This document shows, piece by piece, positions 1-8,654 of a stretch of DNA of 64,000 nucleotides. Each line of letters begins with the position of its first letter. Position 1 is the stretch's first letter. The position numbers and the translations under genes were made by a program. The stretch covers positions 1,013,972-1,077,971 of the forward strand of contig NZ_ML214298.1 in NCBI RefSeq assembly GCF_004698125.1, written 5' to 3'. The notes below the pieces were generated by a model that saw only the letters and a program-made list of their open reading frames with translations, was not told the DNA's origin and did no database searches. The DNA is from Halosimplex halophilum (lineage in GTDB: Archaea; Halobacteriota; Halobacteria; Halobacteriales; Haloarculaceae).

Positions 1-824
1 TCGCCCGCGGCGGCCTCGCGGAAGGCGTCGTTCACGTCGGTCTCCGTGACCTCCTCGTTCAGGTCGACGACGAACTCGGTGATCGAGCCGTTGGGGACCG
101 GGACGCGGATGGCCATGCCGTCGAGTCGCCCCTCCAGCTCCGGCAGGACCTCGGTGGCGGCCTGGGCGGCGCCGGTCGAGGTCGGGACGATGTTCTCGGC
201 GGCCGCGCGGCCCCGGCGGGTCTTCGACTTGGGGCCGTCGACGAGGTTCTGCGAGCCGGTGTAGGCGTGAACGGTCGTCAGCTGGCCGGCCTCGATGCCG
301 AACCGCTCGTGGAGCACCTTCGCGACGGGGGTGATGGAGTTCGTGGTGCAGGAAGCGTTCGAGACCACGTCCTCGCCGTCGTACTCGTCGTGGTTGACGC
401 CGTAGACGATCTGCTTGACCGGCTTCTCGCCCTTCGGCGGCGCGGAGATGACGACCTTGTCCGCCCCGGCGTCGAGGTGCTTGCTCGCGTCGTCGTAGTT
501 GCGGAAGATGCCGGTCGCCTCGAAGGCCACGTCCACGTCCAGCTCGTCCCACGGGAGCTCGGCGGGGTCGGTCTCCCCGTGGACCGAGGCGCCGAAGTCC
601 GTGCCGTCGACGGTCATGACGCCCTCGTCGAGGGTCACGCCGTCGAGCGTCCCCATCACCGTGTCGTACTTCGCGAGGTACTCCATGTCGTCGTCGTCCA
701 TCACGTCGTTGATGCCGACGACCTCCACGCGCGGGTCCCCGAGCGACGCGCGGAAGACGTTGCGTCCGATGCGGCCGAAGCCGTTCAGACCGATACGCAC
801 GGTCCCCTCGTCGGATTCACTCAT
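1..824 (-). CDS. gap: Type I glyceraldehyde-3-phosphate dehydrogenase (3' end beyond the window)
   Basis: Oxidises glyceraldehyde-3-phosphate to 1,3-bisphosphoglycerate with NAD(P)+, in cytoplasmic glycolysis or gluconeogenesis. About 274 codons are visible and the C-terminus lies left of base 1. The protein opens MSESDEGTVRIGLNGFGRIG, giving the Rossmann glycine motif, and carries the family active site SNASCTTNS with catalytic Cys159. This Cys type is the bacterial/eukaryotic-like class I enzyme, not the archaeal class II. Haloarchaea often carry two GAPDH paralogues; which one this is cannot be told here. The ATG at 822-824 lies about 30 bp downstream of a good BRE/TATA, so the message is probably leaderless. 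Confidence 0.93.
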   Translation of the reverse strand, partial: MSESDEGTVRIGLNGFGRIGRNVFRASLGDPRVEVVGINDVMDDDDMEYLAKYDTVMGTLDGVTLDEGVMTVDGTDFGASVHGETDPAELPWDELDVDVAFEATGIFRNYDDASKHLDAGADKVVISAPPKGEKPVKQIVYGVNHDEYDGEDVVSNASCTTNSITPVAKVLHERFGIEAGQLTTVHAYTGSQNLVDGPKSKTRRGRAAAENIVPTSTGAAQAATEVLPELEGRLDGMAIRVPVPNGSITEFVVDLNEEVTETDVNDAFREAAAG

Positions 825-851
825 GCTGAATGCACTGTCGCCCGAGACGAG

Positions 852-865
852 TATAGGGTTTTCGA
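852..865 (-). promoter_or_regulatory. BRE/TATA promoter of gap
   Basis: Read on the minus strand the bases give CGAAAACCCTATAC, an A-rich BRE followed by a TATA-like box about 28-35 bp before the GAPDH ATG. No Shine-Dalgarno sequence lies between, which fits a leaderless or nearly leaderless haloarchaeal transcript. Confidence 0.55.
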
Positions 866-975
866 ATACGGAACACGCGGCGCGTCCGTTCACCGGCGAA
901 CGCCGCGGTCCCGGCCGCCGCAGCCGCCCGGAACGTTCGCGACGGCCCCGGACCGAGCCGTCCGTGACGTGCTCG

Positions 976-1929
976 TCAGGGCCGGCCGCGTTCGACCCGG
1001 ATCCGCCGGTCGCGTTCGGCCCGCTCGCGGAGGCGTTCGACCCGCTCGTCGGTCGCCGGGTGGGTCGACAGCATCCGCGTCAGCGGCCCCTCCTCCTCGC
1101 CGTTGACGTACAGCGGGGAGAGCAGCGACCACGGCCCCTCGCTCGCGCGTTCGATCTTCCGGAGCGCCCGCGCCAGCGCCAGCGGGTCGCCCGTCACTTC
1201 GGCCGCGCGGTCGTCCGCCGCGAACTCCCGCCGTCGGGAGTGGGCCAGCAGCGCCAGCGTCAGCGCGAAGAAGACCAGCGACACCGCCCCGACGACCGCC
1301 CGCTGGAGTTTGCCGGGGACCGTCCGCGTCCACGCCTCCGGCCGCCCGCGGATCCACGCCACGCCGCGGCCGAGCCCCGCGACGACGAGCAACACCGGCG
1401 CGAGGGCCAGGACCGCCACCCCCGACAGCGTCTGCAACACGCTGTAGCCGAACGTCTGGACCAGGCTGTCCTTGCGCTCGATGTGGGCCAGTTCGTGGGC
1501 GAGGATCGCCGACAGCTCGTCGAAGGTCAGCAGCGAGAACAGCCGCCGGTCGACGACGACGTGGCCGGGGCCGAACCCCCCGCCCAGCGCCAGCGCGTTG
1601 GGCTTGCCCATCTCCGCGACCAGCACGTCCGGTCGCTCGATGCCCATCTCGTCGCTGAACCCGGCCAGCCGCCGGTAGAGGGTCGGCGCCCGCCCCTCCG
1701 GCAGTTCCCACACCCGCAGGCTCCGGAGGATCTGGGCGGTGCCGACCCGGTAGCTGACGAAGGCGAACACGACCGTCAGGACCGCCAGGTACAGCGCCAG
1801 CGTCGACAGCGGCGGCCTGACCGCCCAGACGGCCCGCGCCAGCTCGTAGACGAGGTAGGCCCCGGCCAGGTACACCGCCAGCGTCAGCACGCCGACGACG
1901 ACCATCAGCCCGCGGAGCACCCAGCGCAT
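976..1929 (-). CDS. M48-family (HtpX-like) membrane zinc metalloprotease
   Basis: Predicted membrane endopeptidase of the M48/HtpX type, which in other organisms degrades damaged membrane proteins. The 317-residue protein has two N-terminal membrane segments (about 8-30 and 42-62), then the zinc motif HELAH at 145-149 in the context AILAHELAHIERKD. A second hydrophobic pair follows at about 160-215 and a Glu-rich C-terminal catalytic half follows that. The ATG at 1929 (MRWVLRGLM) starts directly at the first membrane segment. An ATG-less extension of nine codons is possible but less likely. It stands alone, reading away from the toxin-antitoxin pair. Confidence 0.88.
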   Translation of the reverse strand: MRWVLRGLMVVVGVLTLAVYLAGAYLVYELARAVWAVRPPLSTLALYLAVLTVVFAFVSYRVGTAQILRSLRVWELPEGRAPTLYRRLAGFSDEMGIERPDVLVAEMGKPNALALGGGFGPGHVVVDRRLFSLLTFDELSAILAHELAHIERKDSLVQTFGYSVLQTLSGVAVLALAPVLLVVAGLGRGVAWIRGRPEAWTRTVPGKLQRAVVGAVSLVFFALTLALLAHSRRREFAADDRAAEVTGDPLALARALRKIERASEGPWSLLSPLYVNGEEEGPLTRMLSTHPATDERVERLRERAERDRRIRVERGRP

Positions 1930-2080
1930 ACCTGATCGTCGGTGCGGGTGCCCCAAAACGCTTGCCAGCGACGGGGCCGGTCCGGTGCGAACGACGCGTC
2001 TGTTGCCCCGAATTGTGACGCTCGGTACGGGAGAACGACACCGACGTAACGCTTATCCACACACAAATTCAACACGAAGT

Positions 2081-2368
2081 ATGGCAGAAGCGGAATCCTC
2101 GCCCGAGAAGAAGACCGTGAACATCCGGATGACGGAGACGTTTCTGGAGGACGTCGACGCGACGTGGGAGGAACACGGCTTCAACAGCCGGAGCGAGTTC
2201 GTCCGGTCCGTGCTCCGCGACGCGCTCAAACATCCCGAGTTCAACCGCGCCGACCTGAAAGCGATGCTCACCAGCGAAGCGGAGATCCGTGAGGGGCGAA
2301 CGCACAGCAGCGACGAGGTGAAGGCCGAGTACGGTCTCGACGGGACGACGCGCGACAGCGATGAGTGA
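2081..2368 (+). CDS. Ribbon-helix-helix antitoxin
   Basis: Short 95-residue DNA-binding protein that probably neutralises the toxin encoded next and represses their shared promoter. The segment TVNIRMTETFLEDVDATW followed by GFNSRSEFVRSVLRDAL has the ribbon-helix-helix (CopG/ParD-like) pattern, with the beta-strand near residues 11-17 and the RSEFVR helix near 36-46. The acidic C-terminal tail (about 60-95) is typical of toxin-wrapping antitoxin tails. A CTTATCC box at about 2052-2058 sits 25-30 bp before the ATG. Its stop codon overlaps the start of the toxin gene by 8 bp, the usual coupling of such modules. Confidence 0.82.
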   Translation: MAEAESSPEKKTVNIRMTETFLEDVDATWEEHGFNSRSEFVRSVLRDALKHPEFNRADLKAMLTSEAEIREGRTHSSDEVKAEYGLDGTTRDSDE

Positions 2369-2627
2369 GTGGGACTGGGAACTCACCGACACGGCACGGC
2401 GGGACTTCGACGCGCTCGACCGGGTCGCCAGCAAACTCGACGAGATCGTGACGGATCAGTGGCGAGAACCGCCCGAACATCTCGAACCGCTACAGGGCGC
2501 CCCCCACCAGAAGCTCCGCGTCGGCCCGTTTCGGCTCGGATGTCGGGCTGACCGCACCGAAGATATCCTCTACGTCCTGCGGATCCGGAAACGCGGTGAC
2601 GACGCGTATCGCGGTGACGACGATTGA
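2361..2627 (+). CDS. RelE/ParE-superfamily toxin
   Basis: Predicted toxin of 88 residues: RelE members are ribosome-dependent mRNA endonucleases and ParE members attack gyrase. Which target applies cannot be seen. The pattern is typical of the fold: N-terminal helix TDTARRDFDALD, a second helix with KLDEIVTDQW, the core LRVGPFRLGCRAD and the C-terminal strand ILYVLRIRKRGDDAY. Basic residues are kept in the last strand. It overlaps the antitoxin gene by 8 bp and must be co-translated with it. Confidence 0.82.
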   Translation: MSEWDWELTDTARRDFDALDRVASKLDEIVTDQWREPPEHLEPLQGAPHQKLRVGPFRLGCRADRTEDILYVLRIRKRGDDAYRGDDD

Positions 2628-2697
2628 TCGGCCAAAAACCGAACAGGATGCTCCGAGAGCCCACACGCTCATACCGCTCGGCGTCCACGTAGCGCGC

Positions 2698-3060
2698 ATG
2701 GACGGGGACACGATGCTGAACCTGGTCGGGGCGGCCATCGTGGTGGCCGTGGTCGGCGGGCTGGTGGTGGTCGGGCTCAACATCGCGGGCGGGAGCGGGG
2801 GGACCGAGGCGCCCGACGCGAACTGGACGGTCGAGCGGGTCAACGACACGGCCGTCCGGATCACCCACGCCGGCGGCCAGCCGGTGCGGACCGACGACCT
2901 CACCGTGCGCGTCGAGAGCTACCGGCGGGCGACCGACTGGAGCGACCCCGTGACCGAGTCCGAGAGTACGGTCGTCCAGGCGAGCGAGGGGTCGATCGTC
3001 CGGATCGTCTGGAGTCCCGGACGGGGCGACGACGTGATCATGCACAGCGAGCGGGTCTGA
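2698..3060 (+). CDS. Pilin-like single-span membrane/secreted protein
   Basis: Hypothetical 120-residue protein with one N-terminal hydrophobic segment (LVGAAIVVAVVGGLVVVGL, about 8-26) followed by an extracellular beta-rich domain. The architecture resembles haloarchaeal type IV pilin-like proteins, but no clear prepilin peptidase site is visible. The outer domain has the pattern VRITHAGGQPV and ends VRIVWSPGRG. The same plan occurs in the protein at 50622-51146 in this window (VTVEHAGG, VRVVWTG), so the two are probably paralogues. It stands alone between the toxin gene and a convergent lipoprotein operon. Confidence 0.6.
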   Translation: MDGDTMLNLVGAAIVVAVVGGLVVVGLNIAGGSGGTEAPDANWTVERVNDTAVRITHAGGQPVRTDDLTVRVESYRRATDWSDPVTESESTVVQASEGSIVRIVWSPGRGDDVIMHSERV

Positions 3061-3094
3061 AACGGGAGACGGGCCGAACGGCTCGGAACTGTCG

Positions 3095-4816
3095 TCAGCC
3101 CGGGTCCGCGCTGGTGAAGTTGGCGACGACCTCGATACTGTCGGGACCGACCCGGTAGCGGCGGTCGGCGTCGAGTTCGACCGTCCGCTCGGTCCCGTCG
3201 GGCCAGGTCACGTCGACGGTCGCCCCCTCGGCGTCGCCGAGCCCGACGTGGGTGACCGGCGAGCCCTGCGAGATGAAGTCGCTCCGGGAGTTCTGCCAGA
3301 CGGCCGTCTCCCGGCCGTCGACGGTGACGGTCGCGTTGGCGCCGATGGCGACCGCGCCCTCGCCGTCGACGATCTCGAACTGGACGGCGCCGGCGGGCGC
3401 CGACGCGTTGGTTCCCCTGTCAGTGTCGGGCGACCGGACGGTGTTCTCGTAGACGGCGTAGGGGCCGTGGTAGTCGGCGATGATCACGTCCCGGTCGCCG
3501 TCGCGGTCGTAGTCGACGGTGACCATCCCGCGGCCGTCCTGCTCGCGGAGGCCTCGCTCGGAGGCGTCGAGGCGGGTGAAGTTGTCGCCGCCGCGCTCCC
3601 AGACCATCGGGAGCGTGAAGACCGGGTCGGACTGGTTGAGCGCGACGACCGTCTGGGTGGTGTGGAACAGGTCCCGATCCCCGTCGTTGTCGAGGTCGGT
3701 CACACTGGCGGCCCACCCCCAGCCGCCCTCGCGGACGCCGTAGGCGTCGGCGCGGTCGACGAACTCGCCGTTCCCCTGGTTGACGAGCATGGTGTTGCCC
3801 TTCGTCCGGCCGGAGTGGATGACGTACTGGAGGAACCGCTCGAGCCGCTCGTAGCGGTCGGGCGAGAGCGTCTCCCGGGAGGCCGGGATGTCGATGTTGG
3901 TGACGAACACGTCCGGGCGGCCGTCGCCGTTCACGTCCGTTATCTCCGAGGCCATGCCGTTGCGGGCGGTGGCGCCGCCGAGCTGGATCTGCCGGAAGGT
4001 GCCGTCCCCCTGGTTGAGGTAGACGGTGTCGTTGTTGTAGTCGTTGGCGACGTGGATGTCGGGGCGACCGTCGCCGGTCAGGTCGACGAAACTGGCGGCG
4101 AGGCTCCAGCGGTCACCGGTGATGCCCGTCCCGTCGACCCGCTCGAAGCGGTCGGCGCCCGACTCGCCGGTGTTCTCGAAGAGGACGTTGGGGTTGCCGT
4201 TGTCGTCTTCGACGGACTTGTTGGTCGAGAAGTACCCGGCCGGGCGGTCGTCGGCCCAGTCGCCCGACTGGTAGACGAACAGGTCGCGGTCGCCGTCGCC
4301 GTCGTAGTCGGCGGCGGCCGCCCCGAGCGGGTGCGTGAAGTTGCCGAGGCCGATGTCGGTCCGCTCGAAGCTTCCCCCGTCGTTGTGGAAGGCGACCGCG
4401 GGGCCGTCCTTGGCGAGCAGGATCAGGTCGCGCCAGCCGTCGCCGTCGTAGTCGACGAACGCGGCGCTCTTGAACTCGCGGTCGAGCCCCGAGAGTTCGC
4501 CCGTGCGTTCGAAGGCGCCACCGGTGTTGCGGAAGAGGGCGGGGCGCTCGCCGCCGACGGCGAGCAGGTCCTGCCAGCCGTCGTTGTCGATGTCGGCGAC
4601 GAAGACGCCGTTGTTGCCGTTGCCCGCGGCGCCGGTGCCGGTCCCGTTGTACGCGAGGCCGGCCTCGTCGGTGGCGTCGACGAACCCGATCTCGGCGCTC
4701 GCCGTCTCGTCGTCCCCGCCGTCGAAGAAACCGGGGGCGGCCGAGCAGCCGGAGACGACGAGCGCCGCCGCGACGGCGACGGTGAGGAGGGCCCGCCGGA
4801 GCGAGTTCCCTGTCAT
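3095..4816 (-). CDS. CRTAC1-like FG-GAP/VCBS repeat lipoprotein with ASPIC/UnbV domain
   Basis: Secreted, lipid-anchored 573-residue protein. A signal peptide ends in the lipobox VVSGC. About seven FG-GAP/VCBS repeats follow, each with a calcium-loop core such as DYDGDGWRDL, DLTGDGRPDI and DVNGDGRPDV, predicting a seven-bladed beta-propeller. The last 90 residues (about 480-570) form an ASPIC/UnbV-type domain. The family's role is unsettled: cell-surface adhesion or scaffold functions are typical. It is translationally coupled (ATGA overlap) to the DyP-like lipoprotein gene upstream, so the two probably form one extracellular complex. Confidence 0.85.
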   Translation of the reverse strand: MTGNSLRRALLTVAVAAALVVSGCSAAPGFFDGGDDETASAEIGFVDATDEAGLAYNGTGTGAAGNGNNGVFVADIDNDGWQDLLAVGGERPALFRNTGGAFERTGELSGLDREFKSAAFVDYDGDGWRDLILLAKDGPAVAFHNDGGSFERTDIGLGNFTHPLGAAAADYDGDGDRDLFVYQSGDWADDRPAGYFSTNKSVEDDNGNPNVLFENTGESGADRFERVDGTGITGDRWSLAASFVDLTGDGRPDIHVANDYNNDTVYLNQGDGTFRQIQLGGATARNGMASEITDVNGDGRPDVFVTNIDIPASRETLSPDRYERLERFLQYVIHSGRTKGNTMLVNQGNGEFVDRADAYGVREGGWGWAASVTDLDNDGDRDLFHTTQTVVALNQSDPVFTLPMVWERGGDNFTRLDASERGLREQDGRGMVTVDYDRDGDRDVIIADYHGPYAVYENTVRSPDTDRGTNASAPAGAVQFEIVDGEGAVAIGANATVTVDGRETAVWQNSRSDFISQGSPVTHVGLGDAEGATVDVTWPDGTERTVELDADRRYRVGPDSIEVVANFTSADPG

Positions 4817-6171
4817 GTGTCGGTCCCCGTCGGGAGCGCGCGCTGGGGACGCGGCGGCACGAGCAGCGTCGCGCGGTTGAGCGTCTCCAGGTAGTCGATG
4901 ATGCCGTGGTCGTCGGCCGGCAAGTCGTCGTCGTACTGGTCGGGGTTCATCGCCTTGCGGGTCTCGACGAAGTCCTCGACGTGGCGCTGGAGGCCGGTGA
5001 AGTTGAACTCCGTCCGGTCCGTGTCGGTGGCGACCCCCTCCGAGCGCCGGAGGATCGTCGGCACGAACTCGTCGTCGCGCGCGCGGGCGACCTTCTGCGT
5101 GTGGCCGACGCGGCCGTACTCCTCGGCGAACTCCTCGACGCTGTGGGCGTTTTCCTCGGTGATCCCGCTCTCGGCGCCGAGCTTCTCGCCGATCTCGCCG
5201 ATCTCGTCGGTGTCGTGGGCGGGACAGAACATCTCGGCGGCCCGCTCCTCGTGGGGCTGGTCGTACCAGCGGTCGAGGTCGATGCCCAGCCGGGAGACGG
5301 CCATCGTCGTCCCGCCGGCGAAGGGCCCCTCGCGGATGGTGATCCGGTCCTCGGAGGGCTGGCTGTCGCGGTAGCCGGACTTGAACCCCATCGACAGCGG
5401 GGCCGACTCCGGAATCTCCTCGTTGTCCAGCACGTCCGCGGGGATGCCCTTGCCGACCATCCCCGTTCGGCGGGCCGTCTTGGAGAACACCCCTTCGAGG
5501 GTGTCGGTCACCTCGACGCCGTTGACCGTCTCGATCTCGCCGAACAGCGCCGCCTCGGCGGCCATGACGACCGAACCGATGTCGCTGTTCATGAGCAGGA
5601 CGGCGTCGAAGTCGTCGGCCTTCGCGGGGTCCTCGCCGACCTCGCGGAGCACGTCCTCGGCCGGGACCAGTTGCTTCGGAACGTCGCCGGTCCGCTCGAA
5701 GTAGCTGGCGGAGTAGCCGATCATGAAGAGCAGTCCCTGGGTGAACGACGCCGATGGGTTCCCGCCGGTGCCCCACTGGAAGGCTTCTTCGAGCGTCCGC
5801 AGGGCGCCCTCGACCCGCTCGCGCTCGGCCTCGGTCGGCGGCGTCGACCCCTCGTAGGAGAGCCCGAGGATCAGCTGTTGTTGCGGGATGACGGTGTTGC
5901 CGTGGGCGTCGTGGACGACCGCGTAGTTCCAGGCGTGCTGGCGCTCCGAGAGGGCGTCGGGGTTCCCCGACGGGACCGACAGGTCGAACGCCGTGTCCGT
6001 CCCGGTCGGGGTCCCGTCGGCACCCCCGCCGCCCCCGGCGGTGTCGGAGGCGGTCCCCACCAGCTCCCGTTCCCGTTCCTGACACGCCGAGAGCGCGCTC
6101 GCCCCACCGATGGCGACGGCGGCCGCGACGAACTCGCGGCGGCCGATACCGCGCTCGCTGTCCGGTGACAT
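4813..6171 (-). CDS. Tat-exported DyP-type peroxidase-like lipoprotein (DUF7405-like)
   Basis: A 452-residue protein exported folded by the Tat route (GIGRREFVAAA) and lipid-anchored at Cys30 (ALSAC). The C-terminal half matches dye-decolourising peroxidases in order: a Gly-rich segment at 261-266, GPFAGGTTMAVSRL, then GHTQKVARARDDEF with a candidate haem-ligating His357, ILRR at 373-376, and a final FNFTGLQRH block. The DyP motif GxxDG reads GFKSG here, so the catalytic Asp is Ser265. I believe this corresponds to a haloarchaeal family catalogued as DUF7405, but that is from memory. Export as a folded protein suits a cofactor-carrying enzyme. ATG 6171 is preferred over a GTG six bases upstream. 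Confidence 0.7.
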   Translation of the reverse strand: MSPDSERGIGRREFVAAAVAIGGASALSACQERERELVGTASDTAGGGGGADGTPTGTDTAFDLSVPSGNPDALSERQHAWNYAVVHDAHGNTVIPQQQLILGLSYEGSTPPTEAERERVEGALRTLEEAFQWGTGGNPSASFTQGLLFMIGYSASYFERTGDVPKQLVPAEDVLREVGEDPAKADDFDAVLLMNSDIGSVVMAAEAALFGEIETVNGVEVTDTLEGVFSKTARRTGMVGKGIPADVLDNEEIPESAPLSMGFKSGYRDSQPSEDRITIREGPFAGGTTMAVSRLGIDLDRWYDQPHEERAAEMFCPAHDTDEIGEIGEKLGAESGITEENAHSVEEFAEEYGRVGHTQKVARARDDEFVPTILRRSEGVATDTDRTEFNFTGLQRHVEDFVETRKAMNPDQYDDDLPADDHGIIDYLETLNRATLLVPPRPQRALPTGTDT

Positions 6172-6695
6172 TTGCACGAGGTTAGTCGCTCCGGGTGAAA
6201 AACCCTTCCACGAACGATCACGCCCAGCGGCACGTCCCGCGGGCGCTGACGCCGGTCCGACTCGAACTGGTGGCTCCGGGAGCGCTCGCGCGCGAGCGCG
6301 TCGGCGAAACTTTCGTTATCCACCGCCGAGACTTTGTTCGGTTATGATGAACGTCTGTTTTGGGACGGGACTGTCGGTCGGGTCCCCCAGTCCCGGACTG
6401 CCGGCCTTCGCGGCGCGGAATTCCGATGATAATCGGTGTAGGATACGGACCGGGAGCGCGGGAGCGGCGTCGATCGGGTTCCGTTCTCCGAAACAGGGGC
6501 GACGGGGGGCAGTGAAACGGGTCGTGCGGGCAGTGGTCCCGGCGGCGTCGAGCACTCGACGACCGAAACCCCGATTTCGGGGGTATTGAAGGGTCGTGTG
6601 CCCGTTTCCCCGCCCGACCGGAGACTGAAATCGGCCGGACAGGTTCGACCCCTTCCAAAACATTTATTACCTGTTATTGTATACCAACCAGAGGC
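6172..6695. other. 524-bp intergenic region between divergent operons
   Basis: Lies between the DyP-like operon (leftward) and the ABC importer operon (rightward). It carries the importer promoter at its right end and a small perfect hairpin (CCCCGA-TT-TCGGGG) near 6573-6586. Several open frames cross it, but their composition is Arg/Pro/Ser-rich and unlike real haloarchaeal proteins, so I see no gene. The length suggests room for regulatory sites. Confidence 0.5.
6661..6670 (+). promoter_or_regulatory. TATA box of the ABC importer operon
   Basis: CATTTATTAC stands about 27-33 bp before the ATG at 6696, in a locally AT-rich patch. A second AT-rich run (TATTGTATA, about 6675-6683) follows. 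No Shine-Dalgarno precedes the ATG, consistent with a leaderless transcript. Confidence 0.55.
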
Positions 6696-8540
6696 ATGTC
6701 TGACAGTACCAATGAGTACAGCGATGTCGTAGACCGCCGGAAGTTCCTGACACTCGCAGGGGCCTCCGGTGCCGCTGCACTCGCAGGGTGTGGTGGCGGG
6801 GGCGGAACACCGACCGACGGGTCCGGATCCGACGGCGGAGACGGCGGCGACGGTGGAGACGGCGGCGACGGCGGAGACGGCGGCGACGGCGGTGACGGTG
6901 GTAGCACCAACGTCGTCGACCAGACCCACGCGAGCGGTCTCCAGGCCGACCCGACCAACCGGACGCTGAACACGCACAACACGCAGATCTCCTCCGAGCC
7001 CGCGCGGCGGCTGGCGTTCGACCGCTACGCCGCGTACTCCTTCGAGACCCAGGAGTTCCAGCTCGCGGCGCTGGACGACTGGGAGTTCGAGGAGGACACG
7101 GTCACACTGACCTTCCGCGAGGACCTCTCGTGGTCCGACGGCAGCGACGTGACCACCGAGGACATCGACGTGCAGTTCCAGATCCTCGAGAAGGTCGGCA
7201 GCGCGATCTGGGGCTACGTCGAGAGCACCGAGGTCGTCGACGACTACACCTACCAGCTGAACCTCACGGGCCCGACCAACCCCGTGATGGTCAAACACCA
7301 GCTGGGGAACATGTGGATCGACACGCCGGCCGCGGCCTTCGAGCAGTTCCTCGACGCCGACGCCTCCGAGATCCAGACCTGGCAGTGGGAGTCCAGCGAC
7401 ACCGAGGTCATCACGAGCGGTGCCTGGGCCTACGTCGACAAGAACCAGCAGCAGTGGAACTTCGAGCGCAACGAGGAGTTCCACAGCATCGACAACGTCA
7501 ACTTCTCGACCTACCGGTTCGACTCCTACCAGGAGGCCTCGGCGCCCCAGCAGGACTTCACCACCGGCGGCAAGCGCTTCGACAGCGTCTGGAGCATGTT
7601 CGCCGCGCCGGAGACGGTCAACTCCTTCCAGGACTACGTCATGGAGATCCAGACCATCCCGGCCAAGTGGGGCTACGGGATGATCTTCAACCACGACGAC
7701 CCCATCTTCGGCGACCGCGCGGTCCGCCAGGCGATCGCCCACATCGTCAACCGCGAGGAGCTCGTCGCGAACGCGGGCCCGCGAACGAAGTTCCCGGCGT
7801 CGGTCCCCTGCGGGATCGCGCCCAAGGACATCGACGCCTGGCTCGGCGACACCAAGAGCAACTTCGAGGACTACGGCGTCGGCTCGACCAACACCGAGGA
7901 GGCGACCCAGATCCTCGAGGACGCGGGCTACTCGAAGCAGAACGGCACGTGGACGAGCCCCGACGGCGAGCCCGTCAGCGCCGACTACCTCAGTCCCGGC
8001 GGGTGGACCGACTTCACGACGATGACCGAGACCATCGTCGACCGCCTCAACGAGTTCGGCTTCGACATGTCGGTCGCGACGCGGCCCACCAGTGACTGGC
8101 AGGGCGCGTTCATCGACGGGAACTTCCAGGTCGGCACCTTCTACTGGCTGCCCGGCCAGGCGCGGTCGTCGTTCCCGTACTTCCCGCTGCGCCACCAGAT
8201 CGCCCTGGACGCGCTCAACGGCGGACACAACTACGACGCCGAGTCCGAGCAGACCATCCCGGCCATGAGCGGCGACGGCGAGATGACGCTCAACCCGCTC
8301 GAGAAGGTCGAGGAGATCGCGACCAAGCCGACCACCGAGGGAGCGCGGCCGATCGTCCAGGAGGCCGCCTGGCACAACAACTACGACCTGCCGATGCTCT
8401 CGCTGGTCTCGAAGTTCGAGCAGTCGTGGGTCACCACCGACGAGTGGAACATCTCCATCGAGGAGGGCGACCCCGCTCGCGGTATCAAGTGGCCCCCGTT
8501 CTGGTGGCCGCGCGAGGGCAAGCTGACCGCCCAGGAGTAA
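6696..8540 (+). CDS. ABC importer substrate-binding lipoprotein (family 5, peptide/oligosaccharide type)
   Basis: Extracellular binding protein of 614 residues that should deliver substrate to the permeases encoded next. It has a Tat signal (DRRKFLTL) and lipobox Cys32 (LAGC), followed by a low-complexity GGD repeat linker (about residues 48-69) that tethers the domain to the membrane lipid. The mature part has the SBP_bac_5 pattern, for example LREDLSWSDGSDVTTEDI near 145-162 and PAVRQAIAHIVNRE-like WGYGMIF...RAVRQAIAHIVNREEL near 325-355. Family 5 proteins bind di- and oligopeptides, nickel or, in several thermophiles, beta-linked oligosaccharides. The nearby GH3 gene makes a sugar ligand plausible. 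Confidence 0.9.
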   Translation: MSDSTNEYSDVVDRRKFLTLAGASGAAALAGCGGGGGTPTDGSGSDGGDGGDGGDGGDGGDGGDGGDGGSTNVVDQTHASGLQADPTNRTLNTHNTQISSEPARRLAFDRYAAYSFETQEFQLAALDDWEFEEDTVTLTFREDLSWSDGSDVTTEDIDVQFQILEKVGSAIWGYVESTEVVDDYTYQLNLTGPTNPVMVKHQLGNMWIDTPAAAFEQFLDADASEIQTWQWESSDTEVITSGAWAYVDKNQQQWNFERNEEFHSIDNVNFSTYRFDSYQEASAPQQDFTTGGKRFDSVWSMFAAPETVNSFQDYVMEIQTIPAKWGYGMIFNHDDPIFGDRAVRQAIAHIVNREELVANAGPRTKFPASVPCGIAPKDIDAWLGDTKSNFEDYGVGSTNTEEATQILEDAGYSKQNGTWTSPDGEPVSADYLSPGGWTDFTTMTETIVDRLNEFGFDMSVATRPTSDWQGAFIDGNFQVGTFYWLPGQARSSFPYFPLRHQIALDALNGGHNYDAESEQTIPAMSGDGEMTLNPLEKVEEIATKPTTEGARPIVQEAAWHNNYDLPMLSLVSKFEQSWVTTDEWNISIEEGDPARGIKWPPFWWPREGKLTAQE

Positions 8541-8654
8541 CGCGCTCCACGACCATCCGGACGGACGAACCGACCGGTCACTGACCGAACCGTTTCTGGC
8601 GATGCGAGTCGTTAGACCTTAGGGTACTGGCTGTAAATACCGCTAACAAGACGC

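Noticed and set aside
267-1935. Long plus-strand open frames opposite gap and the M48 gene
   Set aside because: They mirror real minus-strand genes; the high GC content leaves antisense frames open. The translations are Arg/Pro/Val-rich and lack any domain.
3248-4894. 548-residue plus-strand frame opposite the FG-GAP gene
   Set aside because: Val/Gly/Ala/Asp-only composition typical of a shadow; the minus-strand gene has seven calcium-loop repeats and a signal peptide.
6218-6663. Minus-strand frames of 115-146 codons in the 6.2-6.7 kb gap
   Set aside because: Composition is Arg/Ser/Pro-rich and basic, unlike the acidic proteins of this genome, and no promoter or motif supports them.
6838-6903. 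GGD tandem repeat as a microsatellite or mobile element
   Set aside because: It is in frame within the binding-protein gene and forms the usual flexible linker after the lipobox cysteine.
8568-8590. ACCGGTC-containing sequence resembling the TetR operators
   Set aside because: GACCGGTCA occurs here (about 8570), but only as an 8-9 base core expected by chance in GC-rich DNA; the palindrome arms do not match.
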